From Streptomyces physcomitrii (lineage in GTDB: Bacteria; Actinomycetota; Actinomycetes; Streptomycetales; Streptomycetaceae), in contig NZ_JAAWWP010000021.1 in assembly GCF_012273655.1 (NCBI RefSeq), positions 19,882 to 83,881 of the forward strand: DNA of 64,000 nucleotides, read 5' to 3'. A program made the position numbers and the translations under genes. This document shows, piece after piece, positions 24,620 through 33,720 of this stretch. The notes beneath the pieces are model-generated. The model made no database searches. It saw only the letters and a program-made list of their open reading frames with translations, and was not told where the DNA came from. Every line of letters begins with the position of its first letter. Positions within the stretch are counted from its first letter, which is position 1.

Positions 24620-26030
24620 GGGCAGCCGCGTCCTCGGCCCCGCTCTCCTGCTCCAGGATCCCCCGTACCGCCTCCGTGAAGCGGTGGACCACGGCCGCGG
24701 CGCGGTCGGTGCCCGGGTAGCGGGCGCGGAGGAAGAGGCCCTCGTGGGTGCGGGTGAACCAGAACTGGGCCTCGTCGGCGGTGGTCGCGCCGACGATCTG
24801 GTGGGCGTCGGCGGCCGTGTGGCCCTCGGAGCCGGGCAGTCGGCGGTAGTCGAGGTACGAGACCATGAAGACGTCGTCCCTGGCGCGGCGCACCCGGTCG
24901 CCGAGGGCGGGCAGCACCTGGGCGACCGGCACCCCGGCGAGGCGGCGGCCCGCGGCGAAGGCCTCCTTGGTGCGGGCCGAGCCCGCCGCGGCGCCCTCGG
25001 CGGCGGTGACGTCCAGGGTGAGCGGGGCGACCGTGGTGAACCAGCCCATGGCGAGCGCCCACCGGTCCTCGTGGCGGGTGTGCAGGGGCGAGACCAGGCG
25101 CATCGGGCCCTCGGCGCCGAGGCGGCGGGCGGCGAGGGCGAAGGCGGTCAGGGCGCCGGTGAAGAAGGTGCCGCCGTGGGCGCGGCAGCGGTCCTCGAAG
25201 GTCCCGGCGGCCTCGGGACCGAGGAGTCGGCGCAGCTCGGAGCCCTGCGGGGCGCGGCTGCCGGGGGCCACGCCGAGGTCGAGCGGGAAGGCGGGCAGGG
25301 TGTCGCCGCAGCCCGCGAAGAAGTCGGCCCAGCCCGCGAGCAGCGGGTCCTCGGGGCCCGGCGGGCGCGCGCCGAGGGCGGCCTGCTCCTCGGCGCAGTA
25401 GTCGACGAAGCTGCCGGCGGGCGGCAGTTCGGGGGTGCGGCCCGCGGCGAACGCGGCGTAGCTCGCGCCGAGTTCGTGGACGGCGAGGGCGAGCGACCAG
25501 CCGTCCGTGTTGCCGTGGTCGAAGCCGCAGAAGACGGTGGCCGAGCCGGGGCGGACGATCGCCGAGAGCAGGTGCGGGGGCTCGCCGAGCGGGTGGCAGC
25601 GGGCCGCGAGGCGGGCGCGGAGCAGCTCGCGCAGTTCCTCGGGGGTGGCCGGTTCCCCGTGGTCCTCGCGGGCCAGCTCGTACGTCTCGGCGGGCAGCAC
25701 GAAGCGGTCCACACCGGCGGGCGCGCCGTCCGGGCCCCGGCGCGCCCGGAAGCCGCTGCGCAGCCCCTCGTGCCGGGCGGTGAAGAAGGCGAAGGCGCGG
25801 TGCAGCGCGTCCAGGTCGACGGCCCCCGGCAGGTCGAAGGCGCAGCAGAGCCAGTGCCGGGGGCCTTCGGGGTCGCGGTCGGCGGTCGCCAGGTGGAAGA
25901 GCTGGTTGAAGGAGGGCGGCACCGGGCTCGGCGCCGCCTCCTCGGCCGCCGCCCGGGTGGCGGCCGAGCGCACGAACTCCACCAGGCGGCCGGGCGCGGG
26001 GCGGTAGCCGTCGAGCAGGGCGACCCGCAC
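24603..26030 (-). CDS. Stand-alone condensation-domain acyltransferase, paralogue 1
   Basis: A 475-residue single-domain protein of the CoA-dependent acyltransferase/NRPS condensation superfamily. The active-site HxxxDG motif reads DHGNTDGWS (His about 172), so the catalytic second His of HHxxxDG and the Asp are kept while the first His is Asp. The C-terminal half carries FMVSYLDYRRLPG and FWFTRTHEGLFLRARYPGT, shared with the two upstream paralogues; no classical DFGWG motif is seen. The chosen GTG (26030) has GGAGG ten bases upstream; a GTG at 26039 overlapping the previous stop is less well spaced. It is last in a three-gene operon. It would join an acyl donor to an amine or alcohol; substrates unknown. 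Confidence 0.85.
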   Translation of the reverse strand: MRVALLDGYRPAPGRLVEFVRSAATRAAAEEAAPSPVPPSFNQLFHLATADRDPEGPRHWLCCAFDLPGAVDLDALHRAFAFFTARHEGLRSGFRARRGPDGAPAGVDRFVLPAETYELAREDHGEPATPEELRELLRARLAARCHPLGEPPHLLSAIVRPGSATVFCGFDHGNTDGWSLALAVHELGASYAAFAAGRTPELPPAGSFVDYCAEEQAALGARPPGPEDPLLAGWADFFAGCGDTLPAFPLDLGVAPGSRAPQGSELRRLLGPEAAGTFEDRCRAHGGTFFTGALTAFALAARRLGAEGPMRLVSPLHTRHEDRWALAMGWFTTVAPLTLDVTAAEGAAAGSARTKEAFAAGRRLAGVPVAQVLPALGDRVRRARDDVFMVSYLDYRRLPGSEGHTAADAHQIVGATTADEAQFWFTRTHEGLFLRARYPGTDRAAAVVHRFTEAVRGILEQESGAEDAAALTATA

Positions 26031-26035
26031 GGGAG

Positions 26036-27493
26036 TCACACCTCCGTCGGGGTGCGCTGCCCGGCCGCGGTGAAGCGGTAGTCGCCGTGCGCGGCGATCT
26101 CGCCGAGGACCCGCTTGAGGTGGGCGAAGTAGCGCGGGACGTTCTCCCGGGCCTCGGGGGTGTCGGGGTAGCGGGTCTTGAGGTAGGTGCGGTCCCACAG
26201 GCGGTTGATCCAGATCGGCACCTCGCTGCTCGGGCCCGGGCCGACCAGGGCGTTGCAGTCGGCGGCCTCCCAGTCGCGGGAGCCTGGGGCGTGCCGCAGG
26301 TCGAGGTAGGAGAGCATCGGCAGCACGGTCGAGGCGTCGGACTGGAGCGAGACGCCGGGGATCAGTTCGGCCACCCGCAGCGGGGAGACCGGGGCGAGTT
26401 CGCGGGCGGCGGCGTAGGCCCCGGCCGCGCCGCGCAGGATCTCGCCGAAGCCGAGCGCCGTGCCACCGGGGCTGACCGGGAAGGCGACCGGCACCAGGTT
26501 GATGAACCAGCCCTGGGTGAACTGCCAGCGCGGTTCGTCCCGGGTGTGCACGACCGCGAGGCTCCGATAGTCGGGGCGGCCCGCGAGTTCGCTCGCGGTG
26601 ATGCCGAGCGCGGTGAGCAGCCCGGCGGAGAAGGAGGCGCCCTGCGCCTTGCAGGCCTTGGAGAAGGCCTCGGCCTGGTCCGCGGTGAGCAGGTCGAGCT
26701 CGATGGAGAGGCTGGGGCGGCTCTCGCCGGGCGGTACGCCGAGGTCGAGCGGGAAGGAGGGCATCGGGCCGCCGAGGAAGAAGTCGGTCCAGCTCTTCAC
26801 CTCGGGCGAGTCCGGCCGGATCGCGGAGGCCCGCTCGCGGTCCAGGGCGCAGGCGTCCACATAGCTGCCGACCTCGGGCAACTCGGCCTCGGTGCCGTTG
26901 AGTTCGGCCTCGTAGAGGGCGCGCAGCTCGGCGAAGACGAGGATCATCGAGAAGCCGTCGGTGTGGGCGTGGTCGACGGCGAAGAAGACGGTGGAGGCGC
27001 CCTCCTCGCGGACCACCGCGGAGGCGGTGAACGGCGGCCACACCAGCGGGTCGGTGCGGCTGCCGAAGGTCTCGGTGACATGCCGGTGGACGGCCTCGCC
27101 GCTCTGCTCGCCGAGCGGGACGGCCTCGACGGCGACCGACTCCTCGGCGACCTCGTGCCGCCTGAGCAGCGGCGTGCCCTGGTCCGCGGTCTCGCTCTCG
27201 TGCACGGAGAAGAAGGTGAGCAGGGTGCGGTGGCGCAGCACCCAGGTGTGCAGGGCGGCGGCGAAGGCGGCGGTGTCCAGCCTGCCGGGCAGGTCGAAGA
27301 CGATGCCGAGCCAGGGCGACTGGGGGCGGCCCGCGGCGGAGTTGGCGAGGCGGCGCAGGATGTGGTTCTCCTGCACATAGGAGGGCGGGGCCGGGTGCTC
27401 GGGCGCCTTCGCGGCGCGCTCGACGGCCTCCTCGGGGACGCGGAACTCGACCAGTTCGCCGGGCGCGGGGACGTACTCCGGCAGGGGGGTCAT
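26036..27493 (-). CDS. Stand-alone condensation-domain acyltransferase, paralogue 2
   Basis: A 485-residue paralogue of its neighbours. The active site is VDHAHTDGFS (His about 175, Asp about 179). Shared landmarks include the PAPGELVEF start, LGIVFDLPGRLDTAAFAAAL, PSFPLDLGVPPGE, MLSYLDLRHAPGS and WINRLWDRTYLKTRYPDT. ATG 27493 overlaps the previous gene's TGA (TGATG), so translation is coupled. A GTG six bases earlier, better spaced from an AGGAA, is an alternative. No adenylation, carrier or thioesterase domain is fused. Divergence from the flanking copies is substantial, implying separate substrates rather than dosage. Confidence 0.85.
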   Translation of the reverse strand: MTPLPEYVPAPGELVEFRVPEEAVERAAKAPEHPAPPSYVQENHILRRLANSAAGRPQSPWLGIVFDLPGRLDTAAFAAALHTWVLRHRTLLTFFSVHESETADQGTPLLRRHEVAEESVAVEAVPLGEQSGEAVHRHVTETFGSRTDPLVWPPFTASAVVREEGASTVFFAVDHAHTDGFSMILVFAELRALYEAELNGTEAELPEVGSYVDACALDRERASAIRPDSPEVKSWTDFFLGGPMPSFPLDLGVPPGESRPSLSIELDLLTADQAEAFSKACKAQGASFSAGLLTALGITASELAGRPDYRSLAVVHTRDEPRWQFTQGWFINLVPVAFPVSPGGTALGFGEILRGAAGAYAAARELAPVSPLRVAELIPGVSLQSDASTVLPMLSYLDLRHAPGSRDWEAADCNALVGPGPSSEVPIWINRLWDRTYLKTRYPDTPEARENVPRYFAHLKRVLGEIAAHGDYRFTAAGQRTPTEV

Positions 27494-28917
27494 CAGCACG
27501 GTGCGGGTTCCTTTCCTCGGCTGCCGCTGGTGTGGGGCGCGGCGACCTGCTGGGCCAGGCGTTCGATGCCGGCCAGATAGGGCAGTACGGCGGCCCGGCC
27601 ACGCGCGGTGTCCGGGAAGCGGTAGCTCAGGTAGGCGCCCTCGGGGGAGCGCATGATCCACAGGTAGACCTCGTGCGGGTTCATCCGGCGGCTGCGCAGC
27701 GCGGCGGCCTTCCAGTCGGCCCACTGCTCGGCGCCGGGAGTCCTGCGGATGTCCATGTACGAGACCATGAACCGCGGTTCGAGGGGCAGCCCGAGGAGTT
27801 CGGTGATCCGCGCGAAGGGCACCGAGGCCAGCGGCTTGGCGCGGTCCAGGGCGGCGTAGGCCTCCTTCATGACCTCGGCGAAGACCGCGTCGGGGCGTAC
27901 CGGGAAGTGCACCGGGGCGAGGCCGACGTACCAGCCGAGGGACTGCTGCCACTGGGACTGGCTGCGGGTGTGGAAGGGCGTCATCACCCTGAAGTCCTCC
28001 AGGCCCGAGCCCTCGCGGGCGGCGAGGGCGAGGCAGGCGAGGATGCCGGAGGCGAAGTTGCCGCCCTGCTCCTTGCAGGCCCGGTGGAAGCCCTGGGCCT
28101 GCTCCCGGTCCAGGAGCCAGGTGATGCCGCCGCGCTGGGCGACCCGGCCGCTCTCCTCCTCCGGGGCGAGGGGGGCGGGGAATTCGGGCAGCCGTCCGCC
28201 GCAGGCCTGGAGGAACTCCCGCCACCGGAGCACGGTCTCGTGACCGCCGTGCACCAGGGCCGCGTCCTCGCGCTCCCAGCCCGCGAAGTCCAGGAAGCTG
28301 CCCACGTCGGTGAGTTGGGCCTGGCGGCCGTCCAGGGCGGCGGCGTACAGCTCGCGGATCTCGTGCGCGATGAGGAAGATCGAGTAGCCGTCGACGTGGT
28401 GGTGGTCGAAGGCCAGGTAGACGGTGGTGGAGCCGGGGTGCCCGACCGTCGCGAAGACGAAGGAGGGCCAGGCCAGCGGGTCGGTGGCGCCGTCCAGCAA
28501 CTCCTCGATGACGCGGCCGAGTTCGCGGCCGTCGGTGAACTCGCCGCGCGGGTCGGCGGCGAGGTCCACGGCGCCGGGGCGCAGGGTCTCGCGGGACATC
28601 CGGCCGCCGCCCTCGCCGCGGCTCGGGACCAGGCGGCTGCGCAGCGACTCGTGGCGGTCGACCCAGCCGAGCAGGGCCGCGCGCAGGGCGGCGGTGTCGA
28701 GCGCGCCGGGCAGTTCGAAGGCGGTGGCGAGCCAGGAGGGCCCGCGCTCGCCGGAGTCGGCGGAGAGAAGGGCGTCGAAGAGGTGCGCTTCCTGGAGGTA
28801 GGAGGCCGGACGCTCGTCCGGGGTCCAGTGCGCCGGGGTGGGGCTGCCCGCGGTGGGCCGCCATACGGTGAGCCGACCGGGGCGGACGTCGAGGTCGCCT
28901 ATGTCGATGAACTTCAC
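27493..28917 (-). CDS. Stand-alone condensation-domain acyltransferase, paralogue 3
   Basis: A 474-residue paralogue, first gene of the operon. The active site is FDHHHVDGYS (His about 172, Asp 176). Other shared segments are LATAFELPGALDTAALRAALLGW, FHRACKEQGGNFASGILA, FMVSYMDIRRTPG and IMRSPEGAYLSYRFPDT. GTG 28917 is chosen because GAGG lies seven bases upstream and it opens MKFIDIGDLDVRPGRLTVW, matching the other N-termini. The 650-bp lower-GC region upstream should hold the operon promoter. The family covers NRPS C domains, PapA-type esterifying enzymes and chloramphenicol-acetyltransferase-like proteins; which chemistry applies cannot be read. Confidence 0.85.
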   Translation of the reverse strand: MKFIDIGDLDVRPGRLTVWRPTAGSPTPAHWTPDERPASYLQEAHLFDALLSADSGERGPSWLATAFELPGALDTAALRAALLGWVDRHESLRSRLVPSRGEGGGRMSRETLRPGAVDLAADPRGEFTDGRELGRVIEELLDGATDPLAWPSFVFATVGHPGSTTVYLAFDHHHVDGYSIFLIAHEIRELYAAALDGRQAQLTDVGSFLDFAGWEREDAALVHGGHETVLRWREFLQACGGRLPEFPAPLAPEEESGRVAQRGGITWLLDREQAQGFHRACKEQGGNFASGILACLALAAREGSGLEDFRVMTPFHTRSQSQWQQSLGWYVGLAPVHFPVRPDAVFAEVMKEAYAALDRAKPLASVPFARITELLGLPLEPRFMVSYMDIRRTPGAEQWADWKAAALRSRRMNPHEVYLWIMRSPEGAYLSYRFPDTARGRAAVLPYLAGIERLAQQVAAPHTSGSRGKEPAPC

Positions 28918-29567
28918 GAGCCTGCCTCGCAACGGTGGTGCCTTGGGGGGTGCGCCGGAAAAACACCGGATCCGCTTTCGCTCCGTCGCCTCGGCGGATG
29001 TTTCCGATGTTTCCGAACGCTCATTACGGGGACATTTACGCGAGCTGACAAACCGATGCTTTTACAAGGCATCATTCTCAGCTTCCGCGGCAATCTTCCA
29101 CGGCAATAGGGCCAGGGAAATGCGCCGCCCGATCACCGGATGCTATGCACGGCCCGAACAGCCGTGCAAGGTCGTTTTATGCGCACTCCGTCCGGCCCGC
29201 CCGATTCCTTCGCACTTCTCGGCCGAAAACCTCCATCCGGACCGCATACAGACCCGAAGACTCGCCCCACACCCCCTCCACCTGCGATTTTTACCGCCCC
29301 TTGAGACCCCCGATACATATCGGCCTTGCCGCCGTTACTTCCCGCCCACATATACGAAGCGAGTGTGCCTGGATTCACATCGAACCCGGGAAGAAGCGCC
29401 CGAGAGCCACTCCAGGCGCAATTCGGAAGTACACATTTCCGGCAAGTAACCGCCGCCATCCGGGGCGCTCACCGCGCGGTTGCCTCCCTCTGTCGAATTC
29501 TTCTGTGACACGCGACACGAAAACTTACGGAGGCCCTGGGAAGCGATGGAGAGCGGTGGGGCTCGAA
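28918..29567. promoter_or_regulatory. Long lower-GC non-coding region upstream of the condensation operon
   Basis: 650 bp with no supportable gene and visibly lower GC than its surroundings, with AT-rich patches around 28960-29110 and 29160-29520. It separates the APH-like gene from the condensation operon, both on the minus strand. A nine-base direct repeat GATGTTTCC occurs at 28997-29005 and 29006-29014. Short frames on either strand lack ribosome-binding sites and Streptomyces codon bias. Likely the promoter and leader of the condensation operon, possibly with foreign sequence. Confidence 0.6.
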
Positions 29568-31826
29568 TCAATCGGTGACGGGGCCGAAAATACCGGCGGT
29601 CCGCTTTTTACCGCCCGGGCGGATCCCGGCGGGAAACGGAACTCCCGGCGGCCCGGGCGGCCCCGGCGGAAGCCCGAGGGCGGCCTTGGCCGCGGCCAGC
29701 GTCATGGCGTACGAGTCGACGGCCCGGGCGACGTTCGGGGCGTCGAGGCCGGTGCCGGTGTGCAGCCGGTCGAGGTCGATGTAGGCGGAGCGCACCAACT
29801 CGATCCAGCGGTAGACCCGTTGGTCCTCCTGCCAGCCCCGGGTGTACCGCTCGCCCAGCTTCTGCTCCCAGCGGCGGAACATCCGCTGCCGGATCTCCGC
29901 CCGCGCCGGGGTCAGGTGCAGATGCCGGACCAGGTCGTAGAGGGGATCGCCGATCATCGCCATCTCCCAGTCGATGACGGTGAGTTCACCGGGAGCGGGG
30001 CCCCGCACCAGGTTCCACGGGTTGAGGTCACCGTGCAGCAGGACGGGCTCGCGCGCGGTGACCCGGTGCCGGGCCAGGATCTGCCCGAGACGCTCGGCCC
30101 CGGGCAGCCCGAGCTCCCGCGCCGCCTCCTGCGACTCCGCGGGCAACTCGGCCACCAGACGCACCAGTTCGGCTCGTAGCCAGACGGAGAAGTCCGCCTC
30201 CGCGGCGGCCGGGTCGAGTTGCCGGCACTCGACCCGGGTAAGCGCTCCCAACTGGTCGACGAGGTGGTCCGCCTCGGCGGGCAGCAACCCGGCCACGGGG
30301 TGTGTCGGCGGGGCGCCGCCGGGCGGGCCGACGTAGGTGTGGATCGCGAAGGGCTCGGCGGGGACCTGGGCGGGCGGCACCCCGCGCCCGCTGACGCCGA
30401 GGGCGAGCACCCGGGGCGCGCCGACCCCGCTGGACTCCAGGGCGGCCAGCACCGCGTGCTCGCTGAGGAACCGGCGCTCGCGCGTCCCGGTACGGGGCAG
30501 CTTGCGGCGCACCACGACCGGCTCCGCCCGGCCCGGCAGCCGTACCACCGTATTGAGGTGGGCGGTGCCCTTGAAGACGTGCTCGGCGGGGGCGGCGCCC
30601 TCGGCGAGCAGCGCCCTGTGGACGGCGCCGGCCCCGAAGGCGGGCCCCAGGGGGAGCCGGGGGTCGGCCCGCCAGCCGGGGTGCGGCGCGGTGCCCTGCC
30701 GGGCGGTGGCCCAGCGGTGCAGGGCGCCGACGATCTCGCCGGAGCCCGGCAGCCGGGTCAGGCGCAGCGGCTCGGCGGCGGCCTCCAGGGCGCGCCGCAC
30801 GGCGGTGGCGGCGGTGTCGAGGCGGGCGGGATCCGGCGCGGCGCCGAGGGCGTGGGCGGTCCGCATCACCTCGGTGTAGAGGTCCTGGGCGCGGGCGAGG
30901 CCGAGGTGGTGGGGCAGATCGCGGGCGAGTCCGTGCACGGCGGCGGGGCGCGCGGCGGCGAGGGCCGCGGACCAGGCCTCGACGACCGCGGGCTCCTGGG
31001 CGGCCGGGTACCGCGTCCGGACCAGGTGGGTGGCGAGTTCGTGCAGCGGGTCGCCCCAGGCGGCGGCCTCCCAGCCGACCAGGACGGGCCGGGGGGCGGC
31101 CTGGCCGGTGTCCGGACCGGAGTCGTGCCGGGTGTCCGGACCGGAGTCGTGCCCGTTGTGCACCCCGGGGCCGCGCCCGGTCTCGGAGCCGCCGTCCCAC
31201 TCGGTGATCCGGACGGTGCCCCGGTGCAGTTCGGTGTGGAGCAGCTGGCCGGGGCGGCGGGTCAGTGCCGGGAGCCGTTCGGCGTACCGGGCCAGCGCGT
31301 CCCCGGGCACCCCGAGCGCGGTGAACAGGCCGCCGAACAGGGGCCAGTGGGGCCGCAGCACGGTCCGCTCGACCAGCGCCGCCCTGGCCCGCAGGAAGCC
31401 CCGCCCCTCGGGGCCCGGCTCGGCCGCGGCGGTCCGCGGCAGCCACTCCCGGCGCACCCCGGTCAGCCGGGCGGCGGTCTCGGCGAGGGCGGTGAGCAGG
31501 GCGGCGGCGACCGGCTCGCCGTCCGGGCAGAGGGCGGCGAGGGGGCGGCCGGCCGGGCTGGGCGGGGCGGCCTCGCCCGCCGGGGCCGGGGGCCGCGGGG
31601 CGAGCGGCGGCCCGTCGGTGAGCCGGGCCAGCGCCCGCAGGACCGCGCCCTCCTCGGGCCAGGTGCGCACCACCGGGGGCAGCGCCGTGCGGTGGGGGTC
31701 GTGGGAGCGCCCGGTGTGCGGTTCCCCGCGCGGGGCGGCCCGCCGCGCGAAGGCCTCGTACCCCTGGTCCCGGCGGAGTTCACGCGGTGAGGGGCGGAAC
31801 CTCGAAGGCGCGGAAGGTGCGTCCAC
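29568..31826 (-). CDS. Double-domain APH-like kinase (pseudokinase-kinase fusion)
   Basis: A 752-residue protein with two aminoglycoside-phosphotransferase-type C-lobes. The C-terminal unit looks active: a VVVRRKLPRTG N-lobe strand with candidate ATP-binding Lys, catalytic loop LLHGDLNPWNLV (about 597-608) and metal-binding VIDWEMAMIGDPLYDLVRH (about 617-635). The N-terminal unit is degenerate: LLHTELHRGTVRITEWDGG replaces HGDLxxxN, and VLVGWEAAAWGDPLHELATH replaces the DWE motif with GWE. Between its two loops lie short imperfect HDSGPDT repeats. GTG 31826 has AGGAG six bases upstream. Single-domain family members are about 300 residues, so this is a duplication-fusion. Substrate unknown; a small-molecule or lipid-linked metabolite is plausible. 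Confidence 0.85.
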   Translation of the reverse strand: MDAPSAPSRFRPSPRELRRDQGYEAFARRAAPRGEPHTGRSHDPHRTALPPVVRTWPEEGAVLRALARLTDGPPLAPRPPAPAGEAAPPSPAGRPLAALCPDGEPVAAALLTALAETAARLTGVRREWLPRTAAAEPGPEGRGFLRARAALVERTVLRPHWPLFGGLFTALGVPGDALARYAERLPALTRRPGQLLHTELHRGTVRITEWDGGSETGRGPGVHNGHDSGPDTRHDSGPDTGQAAPRPVLVGWEAAAWGDPLHELATHLVRTRYPAAQEPAVVEAWSAALAAARPAAVHGLARDLPHHLGLARAQDLYTEVMRTAHALGAAPDPARLDTAATAVRRALEAAAEPLRLTRLPGSGEIVGALHRWATARQGTAPHPGWRADPRLPLGPAFGAGAVHRALLAEGAAPAEHVFKGTAHLNTVVRLPGRAEPVVVRRKLPRTGTRERRFLSEHAVLAALESSGVGAPRVLALGVSGRGVPPAQVPAEPFAIHTYVGPPGGAPPTHPVAGLLPAEADHLVDQLGALTRVECRQLDPAAAEADFSVWLRAELVRLVAELPAESQEAARELGLPGAERLGQILARHRVTAREPVLLHGDLNPWNLVRGPAPGELTVIDWEMAMIGDPLYDLVRHLHLTPARAEIRQRMFRRWEQKLGERYTRGWQEDQRVYRWIELVRSAYIDLDRLHTGTGLDAPNVARAVDSYAMTLAAAKAALGLPPGPPGPPGVPFPAGIRPGGKKRTAGIFGPVTD

Positions 31827-32010
31827 TGACCGCTCCTGCACGGTGATGACGCGGACCGCAGAACGATGACGATGCGGGCCGCTGAAAAGTGATGCACACC
31901 TTAGTGCGACGGCGGCCGGGCTTCACCCGGGGGCCGTCGCGATGTGCTCCTCCTGCCGCGCACTCCACTCCTGGGGGGCACGGTGTGCGACCGGCCCCCG
32001 GCGGCGGGGC

Positions 32011-32754
32011 TCAGGAGGACCGCCTGCCCCGGACCAGTTCCAGGAGGGGCTGGAGGGTGGAGACCAGGTGCTCGGCGCCCGCCTCGCGCAGCCGCCCCTC
32101 GCTGTCCTCGTTGCGGGCGTAGCCGAGGAAGGACACCCCGGCGCGCTCGGCCGCCCTCAGGTCGGTGGGAGTGTCGCCGATCATCAGGGCGGCCGAGGGC
32201 TCGGCGCCGAGCGCGTTGAGCGCGCGCCGCAGGCAGTGCGGGTCCGGTTTCAGCAGCCGCAGGTCCTCGGTACGGCCGTAGAAGTGCGGGCTGAAGCACT
32301 CCGCGAGCCCGCGCCCTTCGAGGTAACCGCGGGCCGCCTTGGCCGAGTTGTTGGTGGTGATCGCCAGGGGCACGCCGGTCGCCCGCCAGGTGCGGATCAG
32401 CGGATCGGCGTACGGGGTCGGCCAGGCGGTGGCGACGGCCTTCAGCTCCTGCTGGGTCAGCCGCTCCTCCAGCTCTGCCACCAGGTCGCTCTTGGGGTGG
32501 CGCGCCGCGACCGCGCGCAGCACCGACTGCGGGTCGGGCTCGGTCAGTTCCTCGGCGGTGAGCAGTCCGCGCAGTCCGCGCTCCTCCAGCCAGCGCACCT
32601 GCTCGGCGGCGACCTGCTCGGCGCGGTGCCCGGCGAAGAGGCGGCAGACGGGTCCGTCGAAGTCGAAGAGGACGAACCGCGCGGCGGCGACGAGTGCGCG
32701 CAGGGACTCGGAGGGCGTGGGCAGGGGAGGCGTCTGGGCCGTTTCGGAAGTCAC
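32011..32754 (-). CDS. devB: HAD-family phosphatase DevB
   Basis: A 247-residue HAD hydrolase: nucleophile motif FVLFDFDGPV (about residues 28-37), motif II TTNNS, motif III Lys in LLKPDPHC, motif IV ALMIGDTPTDLRAA. It starts at GTG 32754, overlapping the GntR gene's TAG by one base (TAGTG). This is the arrangement described for devA-devB in S. coelicolor, where the pair is cotranscribed and needed for normal aerial development. The physiological substrate is unknown. Identity rests on the operon structure and family, with no sequence alignment. Confidence 0.85.
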   Translation of the reverse strand: MTSETAQTPPLPTPSESLRALVAAARFVLFDFDGPVCRLFAGHRAEQVAAEQVRWLEERGLRGLLTAEELTEPDPQSVLRAVAARHPKSDLVAELEERLTQQELKAVATAWPTPYADPLIRTWRATGVPLAITTNNSAKAARGYLEGRGLAECFSPHFYGRTEDLRLLKPDPHCLRRALNALGAEPSAALMIGDTPTDLRAAERAGVSFLGYARNEDSEGRLREAGAEHLVSTLQPLLELVRGRRSS

Positions 32755-33617
32755 TAGGAGAGTGTCAGCTCCGTGGAGATGGTTTCCCAGAGGGCGTCGA
32801 ACCAGTTCTGCGACTCCCCCACGAAGGCCGCGTCCCGGCCGCCCGAGGCCTTCAGGTGCGAGAAGAGCAGCGACTCCGCGCCGAGGGTGTCCCACATCTC
32901 CAGGGTGGTGCTGTCCACCTCCTCCTGGCGGCGGGTCACCCGGTAGAAGGCGAACAGCGCCTCCGAGCCGTTCAGCAGGTACAGCTTGACCGGCGGGGTG
33001 AAGGGAAGCGCCCGGAAGGTGACCGAGACGTCCACGCCGTGCGAGGTGCGCAGCGCCCGCAGGTTGTGCCGCAGCACCTGGCCCTGGGCGTTGCGCTGGA
33101 GCAGCCAGCGGTCGTGCACCGGGTCCTGGGCGGGTTCGGCGCGGCCGTGCTCGACCGAGACCGGGAAGGCGAGGTCGATGTTGCGGCTGGGCAGCAGGAT
33201 GCGCACCTCGACCGAGCGCGGGCGGATCCGGCCCTCGTGGATGAGCCGCACCGGCTCGCCGAGCGCCATCATCAGGCTCTGCGCGGTCAGGCTGAGCGCG
33301 TCGATGCGCACCTGGGGGCTGGAGAAGGCGTCGGTGAGGCGGGGCGCGAGGGAGACCATGGTCGGCTGGGGTTCGCCCGTCTCCCGGCGCTGCTCCGCGA
33401 CCCGGGGCGGGCTGCCCTTGGAGACGTGCGCGAGCAGACCCTCCTCCTGGAGGGCGCGCAGCGCCTGGCGTACGGTGCCGCGTTCCACGCCGAACTCGGA
33501 GGCGAGGCCGGCCTGGGTGGGCAGCCGGTCGCCGGGGCGCAGGGTGCCCTCGCGGATACGGGCGCGCAGGGCGTCGGCGATCGCCCGGGCGGAGTGACGG
33601 GGGCCCTCGTTCACCAC
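32754..33617 (-). CDS. devA: GntR-family developmental regulator DevA
   Basis: A 287-residue GntR-type regulator. The N-terminal winged helix (about residues 7-70) contains RAIADALRARIREGTLRPGDRLPTQAGLASEFGVERGTVRQALRALQEEGLL. The C-terminal ligand or dimerisation domain has long conserved segments such as VSVTFRALPFTPPVKLYLLNGSEALFAFYRV. GTG 33617 is chosen because AGGAG lies six bases upstream; GTG 33635 is an alternative. In S. coelicolor DevA (SCO4190) is required for aerial mycelium development and represses its own operon. Here the intergenic region upstream holds palindromic AGTTGG elements that could be its operator. Confidence 0.87.
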   Translation of the reverse strand: MVNEGPRHSARAIADALRARIREGTLRPGDRLPTQAGLASEFGVERGTVRQALRALQEEGLLAHVSKGSPPRVAEQRRETGEPQPTMVSLAPRLTDAFSSPQVRIDALSLTAQSLMMALGEPVRLIHEGRIRPRSVEVRILLPSRNIDLAFPVSVEHGRAEPAQDPVHDRWLLQRNAQGQVLRHNLRALRTSHGVDVSVTFRALPFTPPVKLYLLNGSEALFAFYRVTRRQEEVDSTTLEMWDTLGAESLLFSHLKASGGRDAAFVGESQNWFDALWETISTELTLS

Positions 33618-33720
33618 GGTGTTCTCCTGGGTCACGGCGAGACCGTACAAGCCTGCGCCATCTCACGGCAGTTGTATGAGGTGTTTATGGACATCCGCCA
33701 AGCGGGGACAACTTCAGTGT

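Noticed and set aside
24603..28917. NRPS module fragment
   Set aside because: No adenylation or carrier motifs are present in any frame around the genes; each gene encodes a full-length single-domain protein.
29133..29508. Small genes inside the lower-GC gap
   Set aside because: The overlapping short frames on both strands lack ribosome-binding sites and codon-position bias.
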